In this document: one piece after another, positions 48,913-59,325 of the stretch
How the letters are laid out: each line of letters begins with the position of its first letter
Position numbering within the stretch: position 1 is the stretch's first letter
NCBI GenBank assembly: GCA_029834535.1
Contig: JAQMWT010000317.1
Span: forward strand, 434,001 to 498,000
Reading direction: 5' to 3'
DNA length: 64,000 nucleotides
From: Chrysophaeum taylorii
Lineage: Eukaryota > Sar > Pelagophyceae > Pelagomonadales > Pelagomonadaceae
Translations under genes and position numbers: made by a program
The notes under the pieces: generated by a model
Database searches by the model: none
The model's input: the letters and a program-made list of their open reading frames with translations, nothing else
Told to the model about the DNA's origin: nothing

Positions 48913-49995
48913 ATGATGATCCGGGTGATAATGGTTGTCGCGGTGGCCACACAGAGCTTCGTGTTGGTGGGGCGCGGCGCGGGCCCGCGGCACGTGATGC
49001 GGATGGGACTCGAGGGGGATGCAGTGGACGTGGTCGGGGCCAGGTACGAGCAAGCGCTGGACGCGTTGTCGCAGGCGGAGCGGTACGAGGCCGTCGCGAT
49101 GAGCGTGCTCGCCAAGGGCGAAGTAGAGGAGGCGATGTCGATTCTCCAGGAGGAGCCCCAAAGTATGACGAGCCGCGTCGCGCGGAGCCTCGTGGAGACG
49201 TGCGTGACGAACGCCGACGCGATGACGTCGGCGGCTTCGAAGTTTCGCGCCAAGTTCTCGAGCTACGGGTGCGAGCGCGCGACCGCGCCCGTCGCGGACA
49301 GCGGGAAGCGGGCGCGGTTTCTGGCGAGCGAGGATACGACGGACGTCGACGCGCGTGCCCTGGAGATTTCAGCTGCGTTGGGGGTTTTGGCTACCGCGGG
49401 TTCGGCGCTCATGACCATCGGCGTCGATTCGATCACGGGCGTCGATCCCACGGCCCCCGACGCGGTCCTGGCCGCCATCGCCGTCGCCGGCGGCCTCGAC
49501 GTCTGGAAGAACGAGGGAAAACTCAGCGGCCTCGTGACTTCGGGTATCACGCGTCTCTCGATCGACGACCCCAGGCGGCAGGCCGACGCCGAGGCAGCAT
49601 CCTTCCTCGTCGGCTACCTCCTAGGGATCCCGGCCTTTGCCTTTAAGCCCACGGCATTCGAGGCCCTCAAGCTTCTCACTCCCGATAATAATCCCTTCGA
49701 CCCGAATACCCTGCTCGCGTGGTTGTCCGCGCCGGTCGCCGCCGAGTCGAACAAGCATCGCAAGTTCGTCGTCGCCGACCCCCGCCAGCCCATGGCCGCC
49801 ATCAAGCTCGCAAAAGATCGCGGCCTCTTCCCAGACCCCGACCTCCCCGATGTCGACCGCCTCAAGTGGGCCACCCGCGACGCCCGCGCCATCCTCCGGA
49901 ATCATGCCCAGCTCCACCTCAAGCTCACCGACCGCTTCGAAGCGCGCTCAGCCTCCCCCGCTGACTGTGTCGCCCTCATCGAGGCCTGGGACTGA
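48913..49995 (+). CDS. Probable plastid-targeted protein of unknown function
   Basis: A 360-residue protein; ATG 48913 chosen because upstream in-frame codons lack ATG. It begins MMIRVIMVVAVATQSFVLVG: a signal-peptide-like hydrophobic stretch ending in ATQSF, similar to the ASA-F cleavage motif of secondary-plastid precursors, then a basic, Gly/Arg-rich transit-like region. The mature part is helical. AARYEQALDALSQAERYEAV-type helices come first, followed by a membrane-like or glycine-rich segment (LGVLATAGSALMTIGVDSI) and a C-terminal globular part. I do not recognise the family. Plastid location is an inference from the first 30 residues. Confidence 0.75.
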   Translation: MMIRVIMVVAVATQSFVLVGRGAGPRHVMRMGLEGDAVDVVGARYEQALDALSQAERYEAVAMSVLAKGEVEEAMSILQEEPQSMTSRVARSLVETCVTNADAMTSAASKFRAKFSSYGCERATAPVADSGKRARFLASEDTTDVDARALEISAALGVLATAGSALMTIGVDSITGVDPTAPDAVLAAIAVAGGLDVWKNEGKLSGLVTSGITRLSIDDPRRQADAEAASFLVGYLLGIPAFAFKPTAFEALKLLTPDNNPFDPNTLLAWLSAPVAAESNKHRKFVVADPRQPMAAIKLAKDRGLFPDPDLPDVDRLKWATRDARAILRNHAQLHLKLTDRFEARSASPADCVALIEAWD

Positions 49996-50737
49996 TCCTT
50001 TACGCTCGCTCGCTCCTTCCCTCCTCTTGAATATATTTTTATCCACCACAACCTTAGGCGGCGGCGCTTTCTTGATCGCAAACAAAACAAAACTCCTCGA
50101 TCGAGCTCGAGAGTGTCGAGGAGGCCTCCTGATCGCGACGACGGGGGCTGAGGGACGGACGCAGGGAGGGAGGGGGGGGGGGGCTAGCTAGCTAGCTACC
50201 TCGCGCGGCTTCTCGCTGGGATTCTATGCGATAGGGTCCACGGGTTCCCTTTCTTCATGACATGGGGCCCCTGGGTTTCGTCCCCCTTCTTCTCTTCGGA
50301 ATCCCGAGTTCTCGCAGTCATCAGTCGGGATCCTTCAATAACAGCCAAGGTGCGATACGAGATGATACGTCGCGGGCTCTATGAACCCGCACGTACGTAT
50401 GGGGGTGAGGTACCCTCCGCTCCCAACCGCAGCCAACAAAGGACGAATGTTGGAGTGTATTATCAGCCATCAATAATGACCTGACCTGACCTGACCTGAC
50501 CTGCTGCTGCCAATTCGGCCACGGTCGCCGCTCGAGATTCGCTGTTCGCACGCCAACTCGTTTTTGAAGCTCGCTCGATGCCCACCCGCTGGGGAAGAGT
50601 AGAGGCTGAAAGACCGAAATTTGTCCTAACACAAAAACAGGAGCAGCGGGGTTGGCAGAGCAAGCCTCGTTAGGTGTAGTTAGGAACTAGGCTCGATGAT
50701 GTAACCCACCGCAGAAGAGAGCGCAATAGTGGTGTTC
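49996..50737. other. Intergenic, no gene seen
   Basis: Contains a G run and GCTAGCTAGCTAGC at 50170-50200 and a five-unit CCTGA repeat at about 50478-50502. Frames here are short and not protein-like. Confidence 0.5.
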
Positions 50738-51691
50738 TCACGGCGACGAATCAAGGAGTTTGAGTGGAAGAAAGTAAGATTTCTGCGGCTTGAACGAGCA
50801 GGCTTTGAGCTCCCAGCATGGCCTATCTTTGATATCACGGTCGGCGCTGTCGGCCAAAAGTGGACATATTCTTTCGCAAAAAGACCATCCGATGGTTTTC
50901 TGCGCCAGAGTCCCGATGGCGACCCAGGAAAGACCCTGGACGCACGTCTGGGAGAATCTGCCCATGCCGTCGCAGCTGAGTTTTTTTTTTTCCTCCTGGT
51001 CGCAGCGCCTCTTGAAGAGCTGCCAGCGGTTGTTGCCGTCAAAAGCGCCGAGGGCCCACGCGCAGCTGTGGCCGAGGCGGTCGTCATGAAAAACGTCGCA
51101 GACCTCTTTCGTCGTGCCGCATCTTAGAGCCCCGAGTACACACATGGCGGGGAACTCAGTCTCGCGGCAGTGCTCAATGCCTTTCGGTTTCTGAGTCATC
51201 CCCGAAAACGCCATCCACGCGCCGCCCGAACACAAATAAGCGAGACCGCGGTCTTCGTAGGCCGCACAAACGCGTTCGGCAAGCGACATGTTGGGTTGAA
51301 GTCTTTTGCACGGTCCTCCCGCCGCGTGCCAAAAGGCTCCGAGACCAACGGCGTGCGCGCAGGACGCGTTGCCGCAGACTTCGAGCCCTCTCGCGAGAAT
51401 CTCGGCCGGCGATCCGGTCGACTCAGCCATCGCCTGCCACATCGCGCCATGCAACATCATGCCGTCAAACGTGGCAACGAGATCTGGGTAAGCGCTCGCG
51501 AGCCATGCACCAGCGAGTCTTTGGATCCATTCTGGCTCGAAGACGATCCGTTCAACTGCCGTTGAGACGTTCGGGGCGAGGCAGACGCTCCGAGGGAGTC
51601 CGCATTCCGTCAGACACTCCCTTTGCCTTGCCAACGGAGCCGCCCAACTCATATGGGCTAACAAACCCGACAACACCAGCATTGCTCCCAT
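50738..51691 (-). CDS. Cys-rich secreted protein with internal repeats, unknown
   Basis: A 317-residue frame from ATG 51691 with a signal peptide (MGAMLVLSGLLAHMSWAAPL). About 20 Cys are spread over the chain. A loose repeat is visible: SCAHAVGLGAFWHA, YLCSGGAWMAFSG, HSCAWALGAFDG and QTCVQGLSWVAIG, each followed 15-25 residues later by another Cys, with an earlier MMLHGAMWQAMAE that fits the pattern without Cys. This suggests four to five helical-hairpin repeats cross-linked by disulfides. No known family comes to mind. An extracellular role is inferred. Confidence 0.72.
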   Translation of the reverse strand: MGAMLVLSGLLAHMSWAAPLARQRECLTECGLPRSVCLAPNVSTAVERIVFEPEWIQRLAGAWLASAYPDLVATFDGMMLHGAMWQAMAESTGSPAEILARGLEVCGNASCAHAVGLGAFWHAAGGPCKRLQPNMSLAERVCAAYEDRGLAYLCSGGAWMAFSGMTQKPKGIEHCRETEFPAMCVLGALRCGTTKEVCDVFHDDRLGHSCAWALGAFDGNNRWQLFKRRCDQEEKKKLSCDGMGRFSQTCVQGLSWVAIGTLAQKTIGWSFCERICPLLADSADRDIKDRPCWELKACSFKPQKSYFLPLKLLDSSP

Positions 51692-52526
51692 TTCGCAGTC
51701 GGTACAAATTTACGTCGGCATTTTACTACAGGATATTATTTGGAATTCGTTATTTCACTAGTTCAATTGTAAGCTTCTGAAAGTCGTTAATCTTTTGTTG
51801 TGGATAGAAAAAGGAAAGGAAAAAAAAAAAAAAATGAAAAGCAAAAAAAAATGCGAAGATGTCAGCCTGCCGTCACGCTGATACTCCAATACCTTCGTCG
51901 CAAATCAACATAATATGTATTGTCTTATCGCAAACGGTCGTCGAAATACCTACCAAAACAGGCTTCATCGACAGAGAACAGAACCGAGTTTTCAGCTGCA
52001 TATGTGACACGGTTACGCCGGTGATTCGTCTTGGCCCGCCATATAGGACGACCGTGGGGAAGCGGAAGTAAATCAGTTCTTCATCTTGTTATTATTGTGG
52101 TTAGCAACTCCCAGGATCAGGGAGCCTAGTTACTTCGGCGAATTTTACGTCGACGATATCGGCGTAGGGACTCACAGCAGGCCGCGTATTGACTCCTCCA
52201 GGACCAAGGTGTTGATCGTGTTGATCGTCTAGCGGGAAAACAGCTAATCCCGGGAAATGCGACCGGGAGAGGGTGGGTGCCGAACTGGCCACGGGGGACC
52301 CAGGGCACGTCGCCGCCAGCACAGCCGAAGAGTGCGACAGTGTCTGGAAATAATACTACTCCACTTTGCCCTCTTTTTCTCTTGCTCTGTTCCTGCTCCC
52401 TTCTTCCTACTCCTGCCGCCTCCCTTTGACTTCTTGCTTCTTCTTCGTCTCCTTCTGCACTTATTCATTCTGGCTCTTTGAGCCAGAGAGTAACAGCAAA
52501 CCATATTAATGATCGCCGACTGCGGT
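51692..52526. other. Intergenic, no gene seen
   Basis: AT-rich, with A runs at 51815-51850 and a pyrimidine-rich stretch at 52365-52460 that leads to the first copy of the GGCTCTTTGAGCC element (52470). Confidence 0.5.
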
Positions 52527-52870
52527 TGCGATGGAGGACGGTGCCTCATGAATCCTGAGCCTTGCGAGGGCATCCGCCCTCCCGGCGTAGGTTGGCACCT
52601 ATTCGCCTCCCGGGCGGGCCGGTTGGCAGCCGGAACGTTCGCAGTGGGACGGGGTGTGGCCGGGGGGCACAGACGGAAGGTTATCGACGAGTTGGTTGTC
52701 AGTCACATCGCGGTCTCCTCGTCGCATGGCGACAAGCTTGATGGTCACTCTCCGCCGACCGACCTTTCGGCGCTCCTCGTCTACAGGCCCGTGATTCCGG
52801 ACTGGCTCCTGTCGGTCCGGCCTGGCTCCTATGCTCGGGAGAGGTCTGAAGTTAGTTAGTTTAGTTAGTT
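52527..52870 (+). mobile_element. Short non-autonomous retroposon, copy 2
   Basis: The head TTGCGATGGAGGACGG and middle CGCCTCCCGGGCGGGCCGG match copy 1 at 16.0 kb. The end GGTCTGAAGTTAGTTAG is shared with the LINE at 54.48 kb. This suggests a SINE that uses this LINE's machinery through a common 3' end. Confidence 0.65.
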
Positions 52871-52894
52871 ATATTAATATTACTTGACCGATCC

Positions 52895-52992
52895 CTAATA
52901 ATAATAATAATAATAAATAATAATAATAATAATAATAATAATTTTAATAAAACAATCTTGCTTCATCCTTGTTTCCCTCTGCGCGCATATCC

Positions 52993-53026
<34 letters not shown>

Positions 53027-53225
53027 TAATAAAACAATCTTGCTTCATCCTTGTTTCCCTCTGCGCGCATATCCTATGTAGTCTTGCTGTTTCCTTGTTT
53101 CCTTGCGCTCATCCATTCTGGCTCTTTGAGCCTGGGAGTTGCTAACCATAAGAATAATAATACAATGATAAAAATAATAATAATAATAATAACAATAACA
53201 ACTACACTAGTACAACAACAACAGT
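52895..53225. repeat. AAT microsatellites with a 75-bp duplicated segment
   Basis: Long AAT runs at 52902-52945, 52995-53030 and 53170-53200. The stretch AAAACAATCTTGCTTCATCC through GCGCGCATATCC occurs twice in a row (about 52948-52992 and 53030-53073). Confidence 0.85.
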
Positions 53226-53932
53226 AATATTACGACGCCTTCGCTTCGGTCTACGCCCTCGCCCACTCTTCTGCGCACCTCCCTTTGCACTTCCATTACT
53301 GTCACGTGCCGGTCTCTGCGCCATCTCTCCCCTGTGACCTCCCTTCCACGTTTCCGCTTCTGGCTCCTTGCGCCTGACGGTCTCCTTTTCTCTTCCTCTG
53401 CGATCATCCATTATTCTGGCGCTTTGAGCCTGGGAGTTGCTAACCATAATAATTCATTCGTATTCCATTCTAACTTTTTGTGGAGAGATTTGACCCTCTC
53501 CGGGTACATGGTAGAGACCGCGTGCGGTCTTAGGCGTGTACAGACCATTCCGCTTGTCACATGCTACTACACAAGGTAGGGATTTAGGCCCTAACTCCTT
53601 AGGGACTTTAGGTCCCATAGAAACTTTTACACGGACAACGAGGAACGAAGCTTCTGCCAATTAAGCAGAGAACCCCGTACCTAACGGTACGCACCTGGAG
53701 GACTTCTTCTTGTTGGAAGAGGGCTTCAGACAGATTTCTTCATTGTCATAAAATATATAATTGTGGAAGGGTAAGGAAGGGTGGAGATATGAGGGAAAGC
53801 CGTATTACGGAGGGAAAACCCTCAAGTAGAAGGCGTGTGAAAAGAGGTGCGAAGAACTCCAGTGTCCTACACATTATAGTGTAGCTGTAGCTCTCTGGAT
53901 TTTGATCCTGGAAGTTGCAAACCACAATAATA

Positions 53933-54312
53933 ATGTGTGGTTACCTTGTGTTCTCGCGACATTTGGCCGCCTCGCCCGGACAAGTTCATAGAGGCCTGTT
54001 TGGGAGGTCTGGCATCATGCTGCAACCGTCGTTTAGCGTCGTCTCCTCGTGTCTTTCTTCATCTCCTCGCCTGCTGTTATTCACTCTTCTTCTTTTCTTC
54101 CCACTTGCCCTCTTTTTGAGCAATAATGGCGTGTGGTTTCCTTGTGTTCCAGCGACATTTGGCCACCTCGCCCGGACAAATTCATGGTGCCTGTTTGGGA
54201 GGTTTGGTATCATGTTGCAACCGTCGTTTAGCGTCATATCCTTGCGTCTTTCTTCATCGCCACGCATGCTGCTATTCTCACTTCTTCTTTTCTTTCCACT
54301 TGCGCTCCTTTC
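53933..54312 (+). repeat. Direct tandem duplication, unit about 187 bp
   Basis: Units start at about 53935 and 54122 (GTGTGGTTACCTTGTGTTC versus GTGTGGTTTCCTTGTGTTC). They share CATTTGGCC, CTCGCCCGGACAA, GCCTGTTTGGGAGGT and TGCAACCGTCGTTTAGCGTC. Identity is roughly 85 percent by eye. It is non-coding and upstream of a GGCTCTTTGAGCC-type end. Confidence 0.8.
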
Positions 54313-54477
54313 GAGCTCCTTGCGTCACTCCTTCTTGCCCAACTCCCTTCTTCCTACCTTTGCGTTCTTGCTTCTTCATCCGTGTTCCCCTCTGCGCGCA
54401 TCTCCCTTGTATTCCTGCTGCGTCCTTGTTCCCCTGCGCTCATTCATTTCGGTTCTTTGAGCCTAGGAGTTGCAAAC

Positions 54478-57400
54478 TAACTAACTTCGGACCTCTCCCG
54501 GGCATGGGAGCCAGGCTGGGCCGGCAGTAGCCGGTCCAGGATCACAGAGCAAAAATCACACAGTTGGGGTAGAGGCGAGGGATGAAAGGGCGTGGATGGC
54601 GGACCGCCACTGCGCGCGGTCTTGTGCGAGGTCGTGCCACGAGTTGAAGGGGATGTCGCATTTCCGGAGTGCCTTGGCGAGCGACCTCCCGTACGTCATC
54701 TGCGGAGCCCCCGGTGGGCGCTTGGAGCGGACCCAAGACGAGAGCATCTTGCGAGGGAGTCGGGAGAAGGGCATGCGGGCGACGTGACCGGCCCAGCGGA
54801 GCTGGCGGCGCGTGACGTAGACGTCGATGGACTCGAGGCCGAGGCGCCGCAGCAGGATCTCCGTTGAGATGTGGTGGAACCAGGTGTGTTTCCGGGTCAC
54901 ACGACACATGACGCGGGCGCACTGCGCGTGGAAACACCGCAGCCGGCGGAACAGGACCTCGGTGAGGCACCACGATTCCGCACCGTGAAGGAGGATGGCC
55001 AGGACGAGCGAGACATAGACGAGGCGCTTGGCGCGAGCAGAGACGGACTTCGAGGCGAAGATGCAGTCCCGCAAGGCACCGAAGGCCTGAGACGCCTTCT
55101 TGATCCGCGCGTCGACGTCTGAGTCGTCGCGGCAGTCGCGCGAGAGGACCGAGCCGAGGTACTTAAACTGGTCGACGACCGGTATGAAGCGGCCGCGCCC
55201 GAGCTCGATGTCCGAGAGGTTTGTGTCGTCGAACGACTTTGGGTCGCCGTACAGGTGTGCCGGGCGAGCGACGAACAGCATCTCCGTTTTGGACGCCGCT
55301 TTCGTGTGTCGGTTGCCGCAATGCACCTCCATGCCCCAGGCGTCGCAGTGTTCATGAGGCGCGGTGTCTCGCTGGCGGCGATGTGGCGGTCCCAGAAGAG
55401 AAAGGCAACGTCGTCGGCGTACGCCGATTCATCGAAGGGAAACTCGTCGCCGCGAGCGGACCAACCCCGGTTCGTCATCTGAAAGTCTTTCCGCGTACGG
55501 TAGACACACGGGGCGCGGCCATGGCGTCGTCGAAACGACGTCGTCAGTACCGCCATGAACAGCACGAACAGGACGGGGCCCAGGACGTCGCCCTGCTTGA
55601 CGCCGATGATCGAGTCAACCGAGGCGACGACACCGCTGACCGAGAAGTGGACCTGGATTTGGTGGAGGCCCTTGATGACTTCGACGAGCTTCGGCGGGAC
55701 GCCGAACTTCAGGAGCACCTCCCAGAGAAGCTCTCGCGGGACGCGGTCGAACGCCTTAACGAAATCGATGAACAGTACCCACGAGTCCTGACCGTGCTCA
55801 CGCCGCTTCTTCAGCGCTAGCTTGAGCGAGAAGGTGGCGTCGGACGTACCGCGCTCGGGTCGGAAGCCACATTGGGACTCGTGATCGAGGGCCTCGCAGA
55901 TGACGTTGAGTCGCGCACGGACGATGTTCGAAACGATCTTCTGCGCGACCTCGAGCATCATGATCCCGCGGTAGTTGCCCGGCAGGGAGAGGTCCCCTTT
56001 CTTGGGGAGAATCCCGAGGAGGCCTACGTCCCACTCGGCCGGCTGGACTTCGGACTCCCAGAACTCGAGGACTACACGCTCCAACAGCGGGAGCGTGCGA
56101 GCGTCGGTGGCGAGCGCCTTCCAAACCTCCGCGCGTAGGCCCGATTCGCCGGGCGCGGTGCAGTTCAGCTGACGAACGGCCCGTTTTATCTCCTCCTGCA
56201 TCGGTGGTTCCCCGAGTTCCGGACGGATCGGCAACTGGTCAACGTCGTTGATCACGGTGGGATCGTAGCGAGCTTGTCGACTGTAGAGCTGCTTGAAGTG
56301 CGCCTTGAACACGTCGGCGTTCTCCTGTGGCGACGAGCACCTGCTACCGTCGGCCTTCGTCATCTGCACCTGCCTAGCCAATGTGGTCTTCGTGAGACCG
56401 CGTCGGAGCCGTCCGACCGTATTCCAGTATTTCGAGGTGCCGCCGAGCGACTCGCTTCCCGCGTTGAGTCCGGCGCACAGACGAGTAATCCATCGCTCTT
56501 TCGCCCGTGCTACGGCCTTCGCGAGCCGCGACTTGATCGCCCGAAGGTCGTCGAGGATCGTGGACGCCGAGCGAAGACGGCGCCGGGCACCCAGCGAGAG
56601 CACAAACGCGTGGAGGGAGTTGCGTCGCTCGTTCAGAGGCTGGAGCTCTTCCGCCGCGTCCTCAAACCATCCGGGTCGGAGGCGTCGGGTCTTCGGCAGT
56701 AAGGCGTCAGAGGCCGAGGCCGCCACCCGCGCAAGGCGGGAGTACGGCGAGGACGGCGAGCCCTGGTCGGCGTCGGGTACCTCGTCCGTGGCGTCGGTCG
56801 GTGCGTCGTCGGTCGCGTTGTCATGTGACCCACGGCCCAAGCCGAAGATGTCGAGCACTTTCGAGCACCACCGGCGCCGGAATCCGAAGCGCGTGCTTTC
56901 TGAGCGCAGGGGAGCGTAGTCGAGGCGCGCCAGAGAGGGCCGTGTGCCAGGAGGCCGTGCGAGGCGGACTTCGACGCGCAGGATGCACTTGAGAGCGCGG
57001 TGGTCCGAGTCCACGAGGCTGCTCGTCAAACCCACATCAGCGAACCGGTGCACGTCGCGCCGCCGTGAGATCATGTGATCGAGCTGGTACGTTTTCCAGG
57101 AGCGCGGGTGCAGCCACGACGCGTAGGCGCGCTTGCGGAAGAACGTGCCGACCGACGCCAGACGCCGTGTTGCGAGGAACGTGTGGAGACGGCGGCCAGC
57201 GTTGTTGACGTAAGGCGCCCCGTAGGGCCCACAGGGGCCGTCGACGACGTACTTGGAGCGCACGCCGAGAGCCGCGTTCCCGTCCATCCCCAGGACGAGG
57301 ATGTCGTCCGGCCGCCGCGCTTGAAGCGCAAGGTCAATGTCGTCGAAGAACGCGTCCCACTTCTCGTCAGGCGCGGTTCCGACTGGAGCGTAAGCGCTCA

Positions 57401-57677
57401 TGACGAAGAGGCCGAGGTCTCGATCGTCATCGTCCTGGACATCGAGTCGCAGCGCAATAACTCGCGCAGATGCGCGGATAACGGTGCTGCCGCTCGCGTG
57501 CCACGCCTATTGCGCCGCAGGGGACAGCACCACGGCCACACCCTGGCTGCCGCGGGAAGACTGCTCGGAGGCCGCCAAACCGGAACAAACAGCGACGTAG
57601 CCGTGTCGCTCGAGCGACTCGTTGCCGGTGAGCTACGTCTCCTGCAACGTGGCCGCGAAGATGTCCCGCCGCCGTAA
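54478..57677 (-). mobile_element. LINE (APE endonuclease and reverse transcriptase), 5'-truncated, with target-site duplication
   Basis: A non-LTR retrotransposon on the minus strand. It is flanked by AGTTGCAAAC at 54468-54477 and 57678-57687, a 10-bp target duplication. The 5' end starts inside the endonuclease (ATLQETYLTG-type motif; a stop lies in the first 150 bp), followed by a SYAPVG-like box, LDHMISRR and SDHRALKC. The RT has GFRPERGTSDA, LFIDFVKAFD and SAYADDVAFLFW, then FKYLGSVLSRDC and RRQLRWAGHVARMP. The 834-residue frame (57401-54897) changes frame near 55340; the true end is the frame 55332-54556. The 3' end carries GTTAGTTAG. Few defects suggest recent arrival. Clade is probably RTE- or CR1-like. 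Confidence 0.88.
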
Positions 57678-57687
57678 AGTTGCAAAC

Positions 57688-58765
57688 CATACTAAAAAAA
57701 AAGAAGAATGACCTGCGAAAAACAGAATAAATAAGTACATACGAAGAGTAAATAAAATAGACCTCAATGTAATTTGTGGCTAATTACAAACAAGACAATC
57801 AAATAAATAAACAAACTAACTAACTACCTAACTAACCGGCAGATTAGTAAATTTAAGGTGCTCTATGATGCCAGCGCTTGTTGAAAGGCACTGAACCACT
57901 GGCCCCATCCGCCTTCCACCCCTGCCCTCTACTTCACACCCCCCCCTTTTTTTGCTTCGACCGTCTACGTCATTATTCCTCTAAGTCTTCGCGTCGTAGA
58001 CTTCTCTGTCGACAACATAGGTCCTCCTTTGACCAGTGTAGGTCCTTCTCTTCTCTCCCGCATCCTTCATCATGTTCTTACAACCTCGAAAACGGCCCTC
58101 TACAGCGAAAATCGGCCGCCAGTGTCGTGCACGAAAGCACAGTGGGATGCGACCGTCGAGACTACCGGATGCCTTTCTCAAACAAAAGGCGGGACGTTCA
58201 GTCCAGTCATACACGACACACTGGTAGTCAGTCAGTCACGCGCAGATCGCAGGACGCTGACGGCCACCCACAACTCCTGCTGCCGCTGTTGTTGATGTTT
58301 GTGTCTAGGAGGCATTTCTGCCACCCAGGTGGCGATGCCGAAATAGTCTTGTACACGACGAGGACGCGAACGAGGCGTGCTTGCTTCGCGCTGTTTCGCG
58401 CATCTTTTTATTTCGCCGTCGAGCCCTGCGGCGGCCTAAGGCCCGCCGAGTTAAGCGTGGCGGCTCTGACATTGATACGAAGCGCCGATTTCCAAAGTGA
58501 TGCGCCGTATCCAACCGTCATCACGGCGCGACAAGCGAAGACTCCAATGCCTGTTGTCGAAACTCTGGTCCATCAGAGGTCGACGCATCGAGGACGTCCC
58601 GCTCAGGGTCGACAAACTCAATTTTATGCAGTAGAAATATTTCGGCGCCCACGGCGACGGCCGCCGTTAGGATCGACTTATTGCCCGTCGCCTTGGTCTT
58701 CGCCTCACCCCGCTAGCCTCATTGCTACGGTGACCACCCGTTAGTGAACGGAGGGGCGTTTCAGT
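57688..58765. other. Intergenic, no gene seen
   Basis: AT-rich first 170 bp with CTAACTAACTACC (reverse of the LINE tail), then GC-richer sequence with a 288-codon plus frame (57878-58744) that has low-complexity Arg/Pro/His composition and no ATG near a sensible start. I treat it as chance. Confidence 0.45.
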
Positions 58766-59245
58766 CTAGGGGGGGTGGTCGGGTGCGAGCGGAGGCGCGG
58801 AGTCGCCCCCTGGTCGGTCTCCCGGGAGTTGGTCACTCGGCCTAGGGGGCTGTTGTTGTTGTTCCTCCGGTGGCTCTCTCATCATCTGCTCAAGTCTGTC
58901 TTCGCACTGGGCGATGACTCGATCAAAGTACTCCTTGAGCACAACGTAGGCGCCGTTGTTGCGGATGGGCAAGTCGGTCGAGGGGGGATCGAGGCCGCGG
59001 ATCGTCGCGCGGACGCGCCGGATGAGTTCGAAGTACTCGGTCAACTCCCGAGCGGCCTCGTCGCTCGCACGCGCGGCCGCCGCCGGATCCCCGCTCACAC
59101 TCTGGTCGAACGCGAGCTTACGGATGAGGCTCGCTGCGATCTCGAGCATCTGCACCACGTGCTTCTGGGCGAGAGCGAGCTCGGCGTCGACTCTTGCGCC
59201 TGCAGTTAGCTCATCGGGGGCGGAGGCGGCTTCGGATGAAGCCAT
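58766..59245 (-). CDS. Small helical protein, possibly Mediator subunit 11
   Basis: A 159-residue protein; ATG 59245 (MASSEAASAPDE) chosen because the upstream in-frame start is GTG. Three helices are visible: ELALAQKHVVQMLEIAASLIRKL, ELTEYFELIRRVRATIRGL and VVLKEYFDRVIAQCEDRLEQMM. They are followed by a Gln/Pro-rich tail with a QQQQQ run. Length, helix order and the glutamine tail fit MED11, the head-module subunit that pairs with MED22, but MED11 is poorly conserved and other short coiled-coil proteins would look similar. It starts 80 bp from the Tim8-like gene, divergent. Confidence 0.5.
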   Translation of the reverse strand: MASSEAASAPDELTAGARVDAELALAQKHVVQMLEIAASLIRKLAFDQSVSGDPAAAARASDEAARELTEYFELIRRVRATIRGLDPPSTDLPIRNNGAYVVLKEYFDRVIAQCEDRLEQMMREPPEEQQQQPPRPSDQLPGDRPGGDSAPPLAPDHPP

Positions 59246-59325
59246 GCTGCGCACTATTTATTATAATAACCCTCTGCTCCGTTCGAATCTTAGACCCGCG
59301 ATTGTTGCAAACCCTTATACGAGCG
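59246..59325. promoter_or_regulatory. 80-bp divergent intergenic region (MED11-like / Tim8-like)
   Basis: Head-to-head gene pair. It includes TATTTATTATAAT at about 59255-59268, which could serve as a TATA-like element for either gene. Confidence 0.4.

Larger units (their letters stand above)
52464..54478 (+). repeat. Family of retroposon ends: CTGGCTCTTTGAGCCTGGGA, GTTGCTAACCATA, AAT tail
   Basis: Copies end at about 52505, 53152, 53452, 53935 (diverged) and 54477. Each is preceded by a pyrimidine-rich stretch (CCTTGTTTCCCTCTGCGCGC) and followed by AAT repeats or A-rich sequence. GGCTC-TTT-GAGCC forms a small hairpin. This layout fits a short retroposon with an A/AAT-rich tail. The LINE at 54.5 kb is inserted in the last copy. 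Confidence 0.6.

Noticed and set aside
57878-58744. 288-codon plus-strand open frame
   Set aside because: Low-complexity, no plausible ATG context, no motifs, and neighbours are repeats.
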